Shown: one piece after another, positions 58,101 to 64,000 of the stretch
Layout of the letters: the number at the start of each line of letters is the position of its first letter
How positions within the stretch are numbered: the stretch's first letter is position 1
Assembly: GCF_964355755.1 (NCBI RefSeq)
Contig: NC_092670.1
Span: 10,289,201 to 10,353,200 of the forward strand
From: Antedon mediterranea
Taxonomy: Eukaryota; Echinodermata; Crinoidea; Comatulida; Antedonidae
Direction: 5' to 3'
DNA: 64,000 bases
Translations under genes and position numbers: made by a program
The notes under the pieces: generated by a model
What the model saw: the letters and a program-made list of their open reading frames with translations, nothing else
Databases searched by the model: none
Told to the model about the DNA's origin: nothing

Positions 58101-60577
58101 CTTGCTATAATTGATTTCAGTAGTTTGGATAAAAAAAATTCTGTAGTAATTACACAATTTCAATAGTTGTGTACATGTTTCAGAGCATGTACAAAATGAG
58201 ATTCAGAAAGGCTATCACACTGTGATTGTGTTTTGACAAATTGTAATTCAGAAATTGAAATGGAAATCCAGAACAAGGGCTTTTCGTGGATTGTTGTTCG
58301 ATGATTTGTCCATCATAATTTTGTGTTTTATTAGGGGTTTCTCATAATTAAGCCAAATCATAAATTTGCCTAATATGTATTTCCATAGTATTCATCTACA
58401 TTTCCATATATTATATGGCAGCACTGAAATAAGTAATTCAATATTCCAATAATAAAGATGTATTGTCCCTTTGACTAATTCAAACAAAATTTTGAAGTAT
58501 CATAATAGTTATTAACTTTCACCAAAAATGTGTCCAAAAAAATTAATTTAACTGAAATACAGACTTTTTTTGTTAAAAAAATAACTTTGACTTCCAGTCA
58601 AAGTTTGGCTACTCTGTATGCATAATCATAAAACTTCCTCGCGATCTGTGTGAAAACACCTTCTCAACCGTGACGAGTTGTAAACAATTCTAATTAGCAG
58701 CATACTCGTGGTTTACTTTCTCGCGACGATTTTTCAGATGAAATCAAATTAATTAACCTGTTAATTACGTAAACTTGTTGTTTTTGGCTCGAATTTTTGA
58801 CATCTACTTCTACCTAGTAAGATAACCTGTGGCGTCCCGCAAGGGACTAAGCTTGGTCCCGTGTTATTCTTGGTGCTCATTAATGATGCATGTGTCGGAA
58901 GCTGCAGAAGGTGGAAATACGTAGACGACCTCACCCTGTTAGTTAGTAAAGGAGCAAGGCCTCAATGCAAGAGATGCTTATGATGTTAATGATTGGTGTA
59001 GAAAGAATAATATGATCCCAAAGCCCTCTAAGTGCCATACTGTTAACTTTTTGAAAGACATCAGCGTTGACGCTGCGTCTCCCATTTTTAATCTAAATGG
59101 CTCCAACCTTGATGTAGTAGAACATATGAGATTGCTTGGCGTCATAATTCAAAGTAATTTGAAGTGGGACCTCAACACCCAAGATATTGTCTCACGGGCA
59201 TCAAGAAGACTCTTTGCTTTATGTATTTAAAAAAAAGTTAGTGTTGTTCTTGATGACCTAATCACTGTGTACACTTCCTACATTAGGCCCATCTTGGAAT
59301 ACGCTTGCCAGGTATGGCATGGTGCTATTACCAAGAAAATGGCCAACAGCATTGAGACCATCCAGAAAAGAGCATGTCGAATAATGTTAGGTGGTACCTA
59401 CATTTCCTATGACAATGCCCTAGAGGTTACAGGGTTACCTTCTCTCGAGGCAAGGAGAGACACTCTTGTGTTGTCCTTTGGCAGGGGGTTACTCAAGTCC
59501 AACTGTTTTCAAGACATGCTACCTCCTTGCCACGGGCAGAAGAGAAGAACCCTTAGGTCTAATACAACTAGTACCGGAAGTCTCCTTCCCCCCAGGTGTA
59601 AAACTGAACGATACCAAAGGTCTGCCATACCTACGATTGTTAAGTTTATTAATGCTAACTGATATGGGTTGATTTCCATGATTATTTCTTACTTTCTCGA
59701 TGCCGTTTCGACTTTTTATATAATAATTTTAATAATGTATATACTAATAATAATCTTAAATAATAATAATAATAATGACGTACTTAATTTTATGAACGAA
59801 TAATATTGTATTTTGTGTTTTATAATATATAGTTATTTTTCTATACTGTTTATAATTGTGCCTCTTTTACTTTTAATTATATGTATATTGATTGTAAACA
59901 AACGTTATCAGCCAATGGCTGGTGTTTTTGTATGTGTTTTTAAACCTAAATAAATAAATAAATTATGACAGGTAGCGTTAGGTTCGACGACAGTGATATT
60001 CCGTCGGCTTCATATACAATGTAAATAGATAGATAAATGAGGAAAGTAAGTAGATTAAATTTTCATGAGTCTTTATGACTCTTTTATTCATAAACTTGCC
60101 AACTACAGTATTGATTAATAACAAAGATACAAGAACAACGGGATGGTAAAGTAAATTTACGTCTCACTCGCTCAAAATCAAAACGAAGAGTGGTAGAGGT
60201 TTCTGGATATTGTTGTTTACCACAATTAAGCATGTAGTTAAATTATATGCAGAGTAAAATAGCCAATCAGAACTTTTAGTCTTATTTGGCTTGCTACATT
60301 ATAAAAATAGGTAGAAAATAAATGATTTGGGCTGTACCAATTTCCGTTACATTATAAAGGAGTATTGTCCTATACCGAATTACTCTTACAATCTCTTTTA
60401 GAGGACTGTTTATACAATACAGAACAACAGTTATTTAAACATCTACGACGATTCTGCAGAACACCAAATATTGTACGTAACTATGACAGAAGTACACTGA
60501 ATGAAATCACTACAAAATGTAGCTGGACATCTCTCAAGCAACAATATCTAACACTGCTTTCAAGTCAAGAATCATAA
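28109..60577 (+). CDS. GTDC1: GTDC1/QTMAN, tRNA-queuosine alpha-mannosyltransferase, complete
   Basis: Seven exons: 28109-28293, 30421-30588, 31219-31587, 32882-32991, 35164-35308, 57996-58066 and 60402-60577. They total 1224 nt (407 aa plus stop); all introns are GT-AG and all junction phases agree. The start [15 protein letters not shown], followed by [14 protein letters not shown], is the conserved N-terminal domain of GTDC1. [10 protein letters not shown] and F-Q-Y-G-Y-N-Q follow, then H-R-W-E-H-D-K-N-P and the GT4 E-x7-E motif E-F-Y-G-V-A-M-L-E (E320, E328) spanning the exon 5/6 junction. GTDC1 is the cytosolic enzyme that adds mannose to queuosine-34 of tRNA-Asp (family knowledge). It is about 50 aa shorter than the human protein, mainly in the variable middle insert of exon 3. 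Intron 5 (22.7 kb) hosts a whole antisense gene. The last two exons are duplicated at 4459-7049. Confidence 0.93.
29100..30230 (+). pseudogene. Dead non-LTR reverse transcriptase in GTDC1 intron 1
   Basis: A 5'-truncated RT with D-Y-S-R-A-F-D-S-I and [14 protein letters not shown] reads to V-N-D-L-H. Where Y-A-D-D is expected the sequence gives Q-Y-T-E-T-K-L, so the catalytic aspartates are gone, and a stop follows. A second open stretch (29427-29939) continues the thumb and C-terminal region ([15 protein letters not shown]). It is sense to GTDC1 and clearly inactive. Confidence 0.8.
31649..32199. repeat. Minisatellite, 17-18-bp unit, about 31 units
   Basis: Tandem array of tgctatacttatttacac and variants (tgctgtacttatttgac, attgacac) in GTDC1 intron 3. 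Units of both 17 and 18 bases occur, so the long open frames over it (L-I-Y-T-A repeats) are meaningless. Confidence 0.9.
32240..32860. repeat. Second copy of the 560-965 dispersed repeat
   Basis: It begins ttcacgctgctgctctagcc and ends agcagcgttttttgtaagaa. Compared with 560-965 it carries an extra A-rich insert at about 32600-32800. Confidence 0.55.
33045..34802. mobile_element. Kolobok-like TTAA element, 1758 bp, non-autonomous
   Basis: TTAA flanks both ends (33041-33044 and 34803-34806). The termini are inverted: AGGGGGATTC then tgggtttaaaat at the left, and the complement of AGGGGGGTTC then cgggtttaaaat at the right. The neighbouring repeat unit at 34893-35020 has the uninterrupted site gcgatttaaaaatat. 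No transposase frame is present. It contains a LINE 3' tail at 33530-33672 (aataaagaatgaatgaatga). It sits in GTDC1 intron 4. Confidence 0.8.
34893..35020. repeat. Tandem duplicate of the Kolobok target region
   Basis: The unit running from agtagagggcagtg through tattgtctgcgat to aataaagctagaataaat duplicates 33005-33044 joined to 34803-34892. The TTAA element interrupts only the first unit. Confidence 0.75.
35994..36787. mobile_element. Harbinger-like element, 794 bp
   Basis: TTA duplicates the target (35991-35993 and 36788-36790), as is typical of PIF/Harbinger. The ends are inverted: GGCCCTGTTTCTGCTGC at the left and, inverted, GGGCCTGTTTCTGCTGC at the right. Many ataccgtatt motifs, direct and inverted, fill both subterminal zones. 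Inside is a broken Myb/SANT-like frame. No transposase is seen. Confidence 0.8.
36293..36589 (+). pseudogene. Harbinger-type Myb/SANT-like DNA-binding protein, frameshifted
   Basis: [14 protein letters not shown] starts in one frame and hits a stop at 36346. The continuation is in the next frame from about 36340: [18 protein letters not shown] and [13 protein letters not shown], ending near [10 protein letters not shown]. This resembles the helical DNA-binding partner protein of Harbinger elements. A one-base shift at about 36335-36345 breaks it, and the product would be under 100 aa. Confidence 0.55.
37015..37351. mobile_element. TTAA-flanked MITE, 337 bp
   Basis: AGATGTATTGTCCCCCTG at the left mirrors the right end (gggggacaatacatct), with TTAA on each side (37011-37014 and 37352-37355). 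FReD copy A has the empty site (about 7815-7830). A related single end is at 4925-4945 and 58455-58470. Confidence 0.8.
38812..48089 (-). CDS. Secreted PAN/Apple plus fibrinogen-related domain protein, complete (copy B)
   Basis: Four exons on the minus strand: 48089-47808, 42197-42063, 41025-40764 and 39059-38812. They sum to 927 nt (308 aa plus stop) with consistent phases. Residues 1 to about 20 form a signal peptide ([17 protein letters not shown]). A PAN/Apple-like module follows, with cysteines in [13 protein letters not shown] and V-C-Q. The fibrinogen-like domain begins R-D-C-S-T-I-L and includes [19 protein letters not shown], the calcium loop D-R-D-N-D, W-W-Y-N-R-C and a final M-M-V-K-R-A-P. 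Such proteins are extracellular pattern-recognition lectins in many invertebrates (family knowledge); the ligand here is unknown. M25 of the longer frame was chosen because it directly starts the signal peptide. Exon 2 has two successive AG acceptors, and only the inner one keeps the frame. The gene is nested in GTDC1 intron 5, and intron 1 holds a LINE. Confidence 0.88.
43300..46000 (-). mobile_element. CR1/jockey-group LINE, 5'-truncated
   Basis: This is a minus-strand non-LTR element inside FReD intron 1. It consists of a long ORF (45989 to 43503) plus a 3' UTR of about 200 bp ending near gattatggaataaaaatg. The 5' side stops within the endonuclease domain: just upstream the frame reads N-T-stop-T-F-L-Q-K-F, so most of the nuclease is absent. 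Confidence 0.85.
43503..45989 (-). CDS. LINE ORF2 remnant: endonuclease tail and complete reverse transcriptase
   Basis: The 828-codon frame opens with the end of an AP-type endonuclease ([10 protein letters not shown] and D-I-S-D-H-F-P-I-F). The RT follows: [44 protein letters not shown] and catalytic Y-A-D-D. A C-terminal domain ends I-W-N-N-L-T-D-Y-I. There is no internal stop, so this is the least decayed LINE in the window. CR1-group membership (for example Daphne-like) is inferred from motif spacing. It cannot act autonomously without the endonuclease N-terminus. Confidence 0.9.
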   Translation of the reverse strand: MQKFDDELTCVMQMINLEKKKAYLVGDYNINLLQQSTDNTIQSHLDTIFSQSFQPIIKSPTRISDNCASIIDNIYCNIDSFTTSLKSGILITDISDHFPIFCVDTLEKHNKQYPRFVYKRQYSPQQTEYFLQELQSNQWNDVLFSNNANVAYQNFTNTLNKTIDNCFPLKRIRNKANKLKSPWITAEIARAISQKHKLYKKYKQNNTTTNKSTYIHFRNKLTTTIRNRKKEYYMVQFERNKQDIKKTWTILNDIMGRKKTTNLPTKIKLGTETFSDNDEKADAFNSFFINIGEKLNNKFRHESQNEEITHRTFLKGNFTSSMFFKPVTEHELNHYIKNTKNTSPGHDGISAQLIKSASPFILKPLLHIINTSLSSGCVPADIKIAKVIPVFKNGDISDINNYRPISILPFFSKIFERIVYDQTICYLSKYNVLSKTQYGFRQHHSTSHALIQSIEKITNAIENKEFTLGVFLDLSKAFDTIDHDILLDKLRFYGIRGVPLNWFSNYLKKRLQYTFIVNTASSKMTVNTGVPQGSILGPLLFLIFINDISLACNHVDMIMYADDTNVFYSHNDITQAFDTMNQELSILSDWFIANKLTLNVNKSKYVIFKARNKSADTTSLELRMGNECIVKATEVKFLGLFLDETLSFNFHVNEVANSISRIIGVLNKVKSMLSSKILLTVYNALILPRITYAITVWGATSATNLNRIHILQKKALRNICHVHFMHPSHPLFISTQTLNIFDLYTKHTAIFMYQYKHNLLPESFNNLFSTSASFHNYSTRNRSNYCPQLKRTKVGQQCISYQGTHIWNNLTDYIKQSPTLSLFKQRLK
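46010..47790. other. FReD intron 1 / GTDC1 intron 5, no gene seen
   Basis: Very AT-rich. One short exon-like stretch on the plus strand (46140-46181) between an acceptor-like ttacag and a cag|gtt has no recognisable product. Confidence 0.4.
48469..48821. mobile_element. Tc/mariner-like MITE, 353 bp
   Basis: GAGTTCTGC at the left and GCAGAACTC at the right, each bordered by TA. The arms extend through gacgtcac, tggcgctgcatggttgc and tagccaaccaaaaaatgc for about 80 bp. The left arm alone survives at 46-140, where a deletion removed the rest. Confidence 0.75.
49470..50230. repeat. Partial duplicate of the GTDC1 exon 6 region, exon deleted
   Basis: It begins agggtggctcaagcttgctt like 3776 and 57277, follows that flank to gacctgattctg, then jumps to gttcagagttctcaactt, which lies after exon 6 in the intact copies. 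About 620 bp including the exon are missing. After 49925 it joins a repeat starting tggctgggtaatcatcagga. Confidence 0.75.
50655..52706. mobile_element. 2.05-kb long-TIR element with GCGAGGC iterations
   Basis: Flanked by GTCCAATGG (50646-50654 and 52707-52715). The paralogous sites at about 55248-55262 and 2520-2530 have one uninterrupted copy, proving insertion. The ends are gggtagtaacaaagtgcgag and the inverse of gagtgttgacaaagtgcgag, followed by repeated gcgaggca units. Inverted pairing resumes at 50830-51120 against 51690-51390 (for example ggcgctccatagaaac and gtttctatggaacgcc). The right arm is interrupted by about 0.85 kb of unrelated sequence (51700-52550). No transposase frame. An 8-9-bp duplication with long TIRs fits MULE- or hAT-like non-autonomous elements. 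Confidence 0.8.
52835..52870. repeat. (ACAAT)n microsatellite at a LINE end
   Basis: acaatacaatacaat run, the antisense tail of the LINE remnant that is better preserved at 55378-56335. Confidence 0.8.
52945..54160. other. Spacer between partial duplicates; repeats only
   Basis: Contains an acaaacaaacaaac stretch followed by acctccttggcggaggt (a small hairpin, 53228-53244), a half copy of the GGCCGGG-type MITE family (53490-53575), and a short direct repeat containing agaataaa.aatgt. No gene. Confidence 0.4.
54166..54830. repeat. Second partial duplicate, GTDC1 exon 6 deleted
   Basis: It carries the same deletion junction (gacctgattctg to gttcagagttctcaact) and the same following repeat (tgactgggtaatcatcagg, gacggcgaaatgtc, aagtaagtaacaagtaagta) as 49545-50230. 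The two units are therefore copies of one already-deleted ancestor. Confidence 0.75.
55378..56335 (-). pseudogene. LINE 3' fragment, antisense, broken
   Basis: On the minus strand, 56335-56006 reads L-E-L-N-W-K-P-H-I and [13 protein letters not shown], the post-RT region of CR1/L2-group elements. 55903-55643 continues with Y-N-T-R-S-S and [10 protein letters not shown] in another segment. A 3' UTR and an (ATTGT)n tail follow at 55378-55424. The RT core is absent. The left duplicate lacks most of it. Confidence 0.75.
58808..59963 (+). pseudogene. Right-copy LINE RT, frameshifted
   Basis: This is the counterpart of 5262-6436 in the last intron of the complete GTDC1. It has lost single bases at about 58963 and 58980, gained a stop near 59229 (tgtatttaa) and has indels near 59548 and 59608. 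The left copy keeps the frame, so these lesions arose after duplication. Confidence 0.85.
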
Positions 60578-60639
60578 TGGTGTATCACAATTTTCAAGAT
60601 GCATAAATGCCGTGAATGGTAAATTATTAACTTATATAC

Positions 60640-61640
60640 TACTTTTCAATTGGTATGCACTTTTATTATACTAGCAATTATACCTGTCTCAGTACAATTC
60701 CAACTAATTTGATATGTCTCATAACCCGGAGGCCAGTATCTCCCTGTATTCACCAACCTCCAACCCTCTTCAATCACATCCCTCACTTAGGGTTAAAAAA
60801 AAAAAAAATCCTTCCCAGTACAATTTTTAATTTGGGAAAAAACCAACTTTAGCTTCATAATGAGAGGCCAAGAGGATGATGCACAACTATGATAGGCCTA
60901 TGGTTTAGATACTTTGCAAACTGTGTAAATGAATAGGTGTCGTATTGGCTAATGATTAAAATATCAATACAGCTACATATGATACAGCTGAAATACCTCT
61001 GCCCAAGGCTTCTTTCTCCTCTCCCTATCCCAGCCACAATCAACAAACCCTAACTCCTAGAACAGTTCAATCCCAATCATGTTGTCCTTCATTAGCCCCA
61101 AAACGCCAGTATCTCCGCCCCACTAGGTTTGAGACGTTTCTAGTATAATTGAGCCATACAGTATATCACTCCCAACCCCTCAGTGGCAGTTTTTTTAAAA
61201 TATAGTTTAAAACATTTCCAGTAGAGTTTCAGCCATGTTGATAGGCCTACGACCCACCCCAAACTCCCAACCCAAACTCCCAACTCCTTTCCAGAAATAC
61301 TTAAAATTCAATTCAAATTGATAGCCTACTACCCTTAGCCCAAGCAAAAATCCCCACCATTCCTACCGCAACTTCCCCCTCCCCCTTCTGACTTTGGGAA
61401 TTTTTTAAATGTAGTTTAAAACCTTCACAGTACAATTGCAGTCATTTTGATACCCATATGTATGGTTACGTGCAGAAACAGAAATTTGTATAACGAACAG
61501 AAAAACACAAAAAGTGGAAAAAAGGTTGGGAATTTTGACCCATAACTTGTATTCAAGATGGCGGATGATGTTCAAATATAGTTTAGAACCTTTCCTGTAC
61601 CATTATAGTCATTTTGATACCCCATATGTGTACAGTAACA
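60640..61640. repeat. Diverged tandem array, period roughly 170-210 bp
   Basis: Recurring phrases tatagtttaaaac, ccagtacaatt and cattttgatac appear at about 61200, 61409 and 61576, with related pieces from 60690. C-rich stretches (cccaaactcccaac) lie between them. It is absent from the left duplicate after exon 7. Confidence 0.5.
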
Positions 61641-62384
61641 AAACAAAGTACTAGCAGATTCATAAGTTAAATTCATACAAAAAGAATTGATCAAAGTTTT
61701 GTTTTTTGCTGAAAGTGATTTTTGACGTTAATAAATTCAAAGTTGAATTTTGTAGTAGTTTATTTGCTCTTTAATGTTTAATACTTTCACTTTACCTTGG
61801 AAAATACATTAGCATTCATCTTGTGTTTCTTTATGTCACAAATTTCCTTGATCAAAACCAATATAATAAGATATATAATATACATTCATTGTAAGTTTTT
61901 ATTTAATTTTTAATCATTTCAAAATAAGATTCAATTTAAAAACTTCAGCAAATATCCATTGAAAATACTCCTAAAATTAGATTAAAAATTACTAATTATT
62001 ATTAATTAAAATATAGGAAATACTGATTTATGATTAGATATCAATTTGATTTTATTAATTAAAAACAATAATAATAATGTTACTATTGTATTAGCATAGT
62101 TTTAAATAATACAATTAATATTGTTTTTACAGAATGACTTATGATTATTTGGTATAATATAATATTTAAAAATGATTAATAGTAAAACATTAATTGTTAC
62201 TAATATTATATTATTTAAAATACAAAATGAAAAATTCCGTTTAATAAATTTTAAACAAATCACAGTTGATATGCCAATATATTTGATTATTATAATAAAA
62301 TAATTATTCAATGATAAAGCAAAATGATAATTTAAAAGAAACAAAGAAGAATCTAAATTATTAAATAATTACAGATTCTGATTT

Positions 62385-62645
62385 GTTATGGTGCTCTTAT
62401 AACCATCATCACTGTTGTCTTAAAAGATCAAAATATCGATCTCAGTTGATGCCATTGTAATGAGCTGTACCTGGTGTCAGACAAACCATTCAGGTATGAA
62501 TCATGAACATTCTCTTATGGGGCTCTTTTAACCATCATCACTGTTGTCTTAAAAGATCAAAATAGCGATCCCAGTTGATGCCATTGTAATCAGCTGTACC
62601 TGGTGTGAGACAAAGCCCATTCAGGTCTGAATCATGAACATTCTT
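62385..62645 (-). pseudogene. Two tandem partial copies of the FReD last-exon tail (copy C)
   Basis: Two consecutive ~130-bp units (62385-62516 and 62517-62645) repeat the end of the adjacent exon, from the S-N-L-N region to the M-M-V-K-R equivalent. Copy A has one such unit. Confidence 0.7.
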
Positions 62646-62911
62646 TTATGACGCTCTTTTAACCATCATCACTGTCTTCTTGAGACTGTGGTACCTACTA
62701 TGGAAATTCCACCAGTTGGTGCCTGTCAAACCCTCTGTACCTGGTGTAAGGTAAAGCTCATTCAGGTTTGAATGATGACAACTATTGTACCACCAAGCAC
62801 CTTTGTTATACTCAGCACAGTTAGTACCGATCCCGCTACCGCTTCTCTTATCATTGTCTCTATCATACGTTGAAAATTGTTGACCATTGTGGCGTGATGT
62901 CAAAGAATCAC
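62646..62911 (-). CDS. FReD copy C, last exon (gene continues beyond window)
   Basis: The minus-strand exon starts after gtttgtttag at 62911 and ends at a TGA stop at 62646 (266 nt). It reads G-D-S-L-T-S-R-H-N-G-Q-Q-F-S-T-Y-D-R-D-N-D, then N-C-A-E and G-A-W-W-Y-N-S-C-H, ending [10 protein letters not shown]. The calcium loop and both C-terminal cysteines are present. Six residues (within S-G-S-G-I-G-T) are inserted relative to copy B after D-R-D-N-D-K. The frame is intact here, unlike copy A. Upstream exons would lie past 64000, beyond a LINE insertion at 63440-64000, so the gene's status is open. Confidence 0.8.
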
Positions 62912-63599
62912 CTAAACAAACAAAATTTAAATCATCTTTAGTTTACTTCATACATCTTTAAATTAAAATTCATTTTTAAATATTTGTTTTTCTTTCTATT
63001 ACAAATAAAATAAAATATATTTGATATAAAAGGGAAAATAAAACACAAATTTATAAACTATTCTTATATATCATATATTCTTTATTTTATTTTTTTTTTG
63101 TCAGAGTTATTATACTTTAAAAGTAATGCATTTTAATAATGAAGAAAGCCAAAGTTATATGATAAGTAAAAAGTGCGATTAATAAAGTACTACTCCTCCC
63201 TTATTCGTTGTAGTATTGAGCTGGGATTTGGCATGAATATACAAAGCCATAGAGCCGGATTTTGAATATCACTGGCTCCTTGTTTAGGGACCACTGACTA
63301 ATCCTATTGAATTAGAACAGGTAATGAATGCGTTCAACGTTGCAACATTTAGTAAGGAATTTAATCGTTATTTTTATCCATATGTTTTTTTTAAATAACA
63401 AAAAATATAATATAATGTACCACACAGTGATATATTTTCGACTAGTTAGCCGTTATTGAAGAGATAATAGTGAGTTTTGACAAAAAGTCTTGCCGCGTTG
63501 ATCGGTGGGCTAGGCAAGGCCGAGCTAATCGTAGTCGCTACTTTATTGTTGATTTTCTCAAAATGAAGATTTCCTGAGCTATAAATAGTGACTCGTATG

Positions 63600-64000
63600 T
63601 TTTCATTAATGTGTTATTTTTTTTTTTTTTTACTACTATGCGTAGGTGCTATTAACCATGAATTCTCAGCACTATGCTTCACCGAAACTTGTTTTAATCA
63701 TAATACGCCTTTTTCCTTTTATATTATTCCCAATTATAACCTCTTGCATGTTTCACGAGCTGAAAGACCAGGAGGAGGCGTTGCCATTTACCTACACCAG
63801 AGATTTAAATATATTCTTCGCCCTGATTTATCATTTATCATTACTAATGGTTCGGAATCTCTTTTCATTGAAATCGATGCACAACCCAAAAACATAATCC
63901 TTGGAGTAGTATATCGTTTGCCTGAATTATCCATTAACACATTTAATAAAGATATCTCTAATTTAATTGACACCATTAATAATGAGAAAAAAACAGCATA
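63600..64000 (+). mobile_element. LINE AP-endonuclease fragment, runs off the window
   Basis: From about 63633 to the edge an open frame without an ATG reads S-A-L-C-F-T-E-T-C-F, then R-P-G-G-G-V-A-I-Y-L and I-L-G-V-V-Y-R-L-P-E, and ends N-N-E-K-K-T-A. This is the endonuclease of a CR1/jockey-group LINE, and it lines up just before the G-D-Y-N-I-N-L-L segment seen in the 43503-45989 element. The similarity between duplicates ends at 63438, so this insertion may define that breakpoint. Confidence 0.75.

Larger units (their letters stand above)
48433..63438. repeat. Right copy of the segmental duplication, internally amplified
   Basis: Matches 1-9420. It contains GTDC1 exons 6-7 (57996-60577), the LINE fragment, and the FReD copy-C last exon. 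It also holds two additional partial units at 49470-50654 and 54166-55262 that the left copy does not have. Confidence 0.85.

Overview
The window looks like nuclear DNA of an invertebrate deuterostome, most likely an echinoderm (inference). It is AT-rich, its genes are split by GT-AG introns, and it is dense in non-LTR retrotransposons, a Penelope-like element, SINEs and terminal-inverted-repeat (TIR) DNA elements. The host genes are of animal type: a GTDC1/QTMAN glycosyltransferase, a neuropeptide-type GPCR and PAN-plus-fibrinogen-domain secreted proteins. I see no prokaryotic operons, CRISPR arrays or viral genes.

Layout. Positions 1-9420 hold the 3' part of one GTDC1 copy (its last two exons, plus strand) and, behind it on the minus strand, a dead fibrinogen-related (FReD) gene copy. 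Positions 9421-21346 have no recognisable host gene; they contain a decayed LINE, a recent Penelope-like insertion with an inverted 3' fragment, and a cluster of palindromic MITEs. A three-exon rhodopsin-family GPCR of galanin/allatostatin-A/kisspeptin type lies at 21347-24601 and carries a frameshift between TM5 and TM6. A 1.85-kb TIR element occupies 25739-27583.

From 28109 to 60577 there is a complete seven-exon GTDC1 gene. Its exon lengths sum to 1224 nt, all junction phases agree, and it encodes 407 aa. Intron 5 is 22.7 kb long and holds a complete four-exon PAN-FReD gene on the opposite strand (48089 to 38812, 308 aa), a Harbinger-like element, a 337-bp TTAA MITE, a LINE with an 828-codon open frame, and amplified segments. 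The right edge (62646-62911) has the last exon of a third FReD copy and then the endonuclease part of a LINE running off the window.

Two processes shape the region. A GTDC1-3'-end plus FReD segment was duplicated in tandem (1-9420 against 48433-63438), with extra partial copies inside intron 5 that have lost GTDC1 exon 6. Transposons then inserted before and after the duplication, so paralogous copies serve as empty sites that define target-site duplications for several elements. GTDC1 (tRNA queuosine mannosylation), the GPCR (peptide signalling) and the FReD proteins (secreted lectin-like recognition) have no evident functional link; their proximity looks structural.

All calls come from reading the sequence by eye. 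Family names rest on recognised motifs and not on searches.
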